Assembly (NCBI GenBank): GCA_002081555.1 | Contig: MZNV01002263.1 | Location: forward strand, 55,408-119,407 | Direction: 5' to 3' | From: Protostelium mycophagum | Lineage: Eukaryota; Evosea; Variosea; Protosteliida; Protosteliaceae | Length of the DNA stretch: 64,000 nucleotides | Part shown: positions 61,601 through 64,000 of the stretch, one piece after another | How positions within the stretch are numbered: position 1 is the first letter of the stretch | Layout of the letters: each line of letters starts with the position of its first letter | Notes under the pieces: generated by a model | What the model was told of the DNA's origin: nothing | The model's input: only the letters and a program-made list of their open reading frames with translations | The model's database searches: none | Made by a program: the position numbers and the translations under genes

Positions 61601-62210
61601 TTTCAGCAGGCCAGACACACAAACTACTCCCCAAAAAGATGAGACGGATGAAGGATTGACTTCAGAAGACAGAGCTGCACTTCTAGAAGGCGCCAAAAAA
61701 ACTCACAAATATTTCGAAAATCAACAGATAGTTCGGATTGGAGACGATTTCCAGCGAGTGTATCAGATTGACAAGGGTGTTTGTAGAATCGAACGCGGAA
61801 ATCAGGTGAAATTTCGCGAAATATTCGTAAAATTTTCGTTGCAAAGTTGAATCGTTGTAGATTCTGGGATTTTTACATCCTGGACAATTTTTCGGTGAAA
61901 TTTCGTTTCTACTTTCGGGAGGAGCAACGGCCGCTGTCGTGGCGCATTCCGAAGAGGTTGAACTTAGCATTTTGGAAGGTTATTTCATAAATATTCTCTT
62001 TGGTATACGACCAGAAATGGCGGGAAGATTTTACCGTCATCTTGCTGTGATTCTACAACGGCGTATAAGAGAGAGGGAAGATAATGATAAGGTAAGCTCT
62101 TTCGATTTTGGGAGATATTTGGTCCTTCATATTTATTTTATCACCGAAATTTATTGCTTGTCAAGTCTGTCTCCTAAATCACATAGCCGATAGAAGAGAA
62201 GTTTGTGTAA
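52694..62210 (+). CDS. gbpC: GbpC-like ROCO kinase with RasGEF, cyclic-nucleotide-binding and GRAM domains
   Basis: Domain order matches Dictyostelium GbpC, the cGMP target that controls myosin and chemotaxis. A Ser/Thr-rich start (52694-53048, then 53543 on) precedes leucine-rich repeats (54290-54800, e.g. LTSLPPEIGELKALTELNLS). Roc GTPase: GEEDSGKTS P-loop split by an intron near 54950-55005, WEFEGR, IIGTHADEMSP. COR is at about 55670-56900. Kinase (57090-58320): VQIEKEIGKG, VAVKQL, VLHRDLKSPN, VADFGTATP, WLAPEIMSG. RasGEF-N (THQKFTTSQNLLEMLISRYN) is at 58430-59130 and RasGEF (DPKILAQQLTLLD) at 59450-60540. cNB1 (LGPGQIFGEMSFLGLKTSAS), GRAM (AGRLYLSKQHICFYGNVFGM) and cNB2 (GQFFGEISFLLSGGATAAVV) end at 62210. 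I saw no DEP domain. The first exons could be a separate gene ending at 53297; 53608 is another possible start. One GC-AG intron lies at 53934-54043. Confidence 0.9.
53365..53394. repeat. TA dinucleotide microsatellite
   Basis: An (AT)n run (ATATATACATATATATATAT) of roughly 30 bases inside the presumed long intron or gap near the 5' end of the GbpC-like gene. Likely length-variable. Confidence 0.8.
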
Positions 62211-62384
62211 GCAGGAGACAAGTACTTTGAGAAGCTGTAGAGAAAAGATGTACATTTGTAAAGTCCATATAAACGTTAATAGAACTCCTTCTCGAAGAAT
62301 TAATTTTAATTATGTCATCTGTCACTGGCGGTAAGGGGTGTCAAACTTCTTGATGGCAATGATGAACAAACATCAAGCGCAGCG

Positions 62385-63474
62385 ATGGTCTCCGTCTCCC
62401 TCTTATTCCTGTGGATATTGTCTGTGGCCTGTCAGCGAACCTGTATTTTGCAGATGAAGGATAACTGCAACAAAATTTCCTTTCGAGAGGTTAACTCAAG
62501 CGTGACCTTCTATCCTCACTGTGATAGGGATGTTGGTCCTGTGATAAGAATGGAACGGCAGTCCCAACACCTTTCGACCACATCACACTTGGAAATACAG
62601 AGGTGCAAAATCACCTCAACCAGATTATTATTATTATTTGATTTAGTCTCGTCAGATCGAGGTCCATTCGCCGTTGGAGATAGCCTCTCTAATTATCATC
62701 AAGTATGCACACACAAGTCTTTCGTGACTTGTCGCAGACTAACTCTAAAAGTGCGACTGTATCGCTTCGAGCAGATCTCGCTGTAACAAAATCCTTAGTG
62801 ATCCATGGTAGCAGACTCGAATGTCTCGGCTATTCCTCTCGCATCATGGGGCGTGAGGCTGATCTGGAGATCCAATCAGGTGTTGAAAATCATCATTAAA
62901 TAAAATTGAATCATATAACACATCACTGAAATGTTCAGGCACAGCAATATTCGATCGATGCCACCTACAGTCTTTTAATATTCTTGTGAACAGCGACATC
63001 AAACTGATTGACAGCGTGGTCACCTCATGTAACATTTCAACTGAACATGGACGAGCCATTTTAGAGTATGACAAAAGAGAAGGTGTACATATTGCTTTGA
63101 GTGAGTACCTTTTAAGTCTTTTCAGATATTTGTTTGTATTAGAAAATAATAAAAAGCTTATTTAACACAGAGAATGCCAAAAATAGCGATAAAGTTGACT
63201 CTTTGTTACCCTCAAAACTCAATAGAATTCCACAGAGCTTTAACACAACAGAGCAAGGACTGAGCACAAAAGAGGATGGTTATGTTTGGATATTCGTGCT
63301 TTCCATTGCAGGTGTGGCGGCACCCGTCATCGTATGTGCCTTGGTGGCATGTTACATATATAACAAGACAAAAAAGGAACAGGAGAGGTGAGTTTCAGAT
63401 TGAGATACCTCCGTGCGAAATAGTTTCAAACCCTAATTGGTTCAATCTCTAGAGTCTTACTGATCAAAATGTAG
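62385..63474 (+). CDS. Type I membrane protein of unknown function
   Basis: ATG 62385 with signal peptide MVSVSLLFLWILSVACQ. The extracellular part is rich in short beta-strand-like runs and cysteines (TSHLEIQRCKITSTRLLL, DLAVTKSLVIHGSRLEC, TAIFDRCHLQSFNILVNSDI, IDSVVTSCNISTEHGRAILE), the pattern of a right-handed beta-helix. One membrane helix, WIFVLSIAGVAAPVIVCALV, ends near 63350 and is followed by a short basic tail (YNKTKKEQER). A small last exon gives a stop at 63474. Several N-x-S/T sites fit a glycosylated surface protein. No kinase or other cytoplasmic domain. Exon joins around 62690-62720 are tentative. Confidence 0.6.
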
Positions 63475-63656
63475 GAAGCGTCTCCTTTTATATAGGGATT
63501 CGTGGTCTGAGGAATGAGAGGGGTTTATTGAAATGGAAATAAATGCGTGTTTGGAAAGTCATACTTGTGCACATAGATATTAGATAATAATTCTGTTTGT
63601 TCATTGGATTTCTGGAAGGCTTTGAGATTTGTAGATGATTTATGGGATGATGTGGT
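63475..63656. other. Gap between convergent genes
   Basis: No gene seen. It carries ATTTGTAGATGAT, one of the recurrent motif variants, near 63628. Confidence 0.35.
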
Positions 63657-64000
63657 CTACAGCGGAGGCTCCACCACATGCAAATAGACACCGTAGAGAA
63701 ATTGTCGAAAGTGAAATTGAGTGATAGGATAGTGATACCCTGCCACCTAACATTGATCTTAATTTACACATTTGATTAAGATCAATGTGAATATTCATGG
63801 CATTAAAGATAATGTTTTCATCACTTTTTGTGGAGATCAACTCACTCGTTGATGAAGGAGCTCAATATAATCCTGAGTGGGTGTCTTGTTTGATAGATCA
63901 CACAGGATCTTTTCGAGTCAGTGTTGTTGAAGAAGGAGTTCATTTGCCTGTTGGAATTGTTCGATGTTGATGTGCCCTGTATGTACTGTCTCTCCACAAG
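63657..64000 (-). CDS. Partial gene at the right edge, function unknown
   Basis: Minus-strand exons: CGETVHTGHINIEQFQQ at the edge, then a 39-nt intron 63909-63947 with a GC donor (CAG|GCAAAT), then ILCDLSNKTPTQDYIELLHQ ending at a GTGAGT donor near 63845. The last exon reads ITQFHFRQFLYGVYLHVVEP and stops at 63657. Without the GC-AG intron the frame carries an in-frame TGA. The 5' part lies outside the window. Not recognised. Confidence 0.45.

Noticed and set aside
1-64000. CRISPR arrays, bacterial operons, transposases or viral insertions
   Set aside because: No regularly spaced repeats, ribosome-binding sites, transposase or viral hallmark frames were seen. The spliced gene structure is eukaryotic throughout.

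Overview
This window is nuclear DNA of a gene-dense eukaryote. Genes are split by many short introns (about 40-200 nt, mostly GT-AG) and use all three standard stop codons. The gene content points to Amoebozoa. It includes a GbpC-type ROCO/RasGEF/cyclic-nucleotide protein, a hisactophilin-like beta-trefoil, a soluble-cyclase-type two-domain nucleotidyl cyclase and an IPT/TIG receptor with a kinase-like tail. A B9D1-like transition-zone protein implies a lineage with cilia or flagella, so a flagellated protosteloid amoeba (Protostelium/Planoprotostelium type) fits. That species guess is inference.

Layout. 1-8428 (+) is a PAS + class III cyclase + AAA ATPase + TPR gene. 8540-16125 (-) is a TIG-repeat receptor pseudokinase. 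16403-16890 is an imperfect inverted repeat between divergent genes, followed by a CofD-like gene (17187-18969, +). 19.1-20.0 kb holds two small genes. 21010-22595 (+) is an EGF-like plus seven-helix membrane protein; a second copy lies at 37015-38600, and the two share about 1.5 kb in which I saw no difference. Between them are a carboxylesterase (-), B9D1 (-) with a lysine-rich partner or extension, a hisactophilin-like protein (-), a PAK-like kinase (-), 14-3-3 (-), an FAD-linked lactone oxidase (+) and a small minus-strand gene. From 39 kb come EF-1beta (-), a RING-H2 protein (+), a C2H2 protein (-), a small protein (-), a MARCH-type RING-CH protein (+), tRNA-Leu (-), RMI1 (-), a cysteine-rich protein (+), a ZPR1-like/sirtuin fusion (+), a Fic protein (+), the GbpC-like giant (52.7-62.2 kb, +), a type I membrane protein (+) and a truncated minus-strand gene at the right edge.

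The strongest signalling theme is cyclic nucleotides and small G proteins: the cyclase makes cAMP or cGMP, and GbpC is the cyclic-nucleotide-responsive Roc/kinase/RasGEF protein. A PAK-like kinase and 14-3-3 are also present. The most unusual items are the ZPR1-sirtuin fusion, the N-terminal PAS on the cyclase, the pseudokinase receptor, the near-identical duplicated gene inside diverged flanks, GC-AG introns, and short motifs recurring in introns of unrelated genes. All gene models were spliced by eye. Exon borders in the TIG receptor, the esterase C-terminus and the GbpC N-terminus are the least certain.
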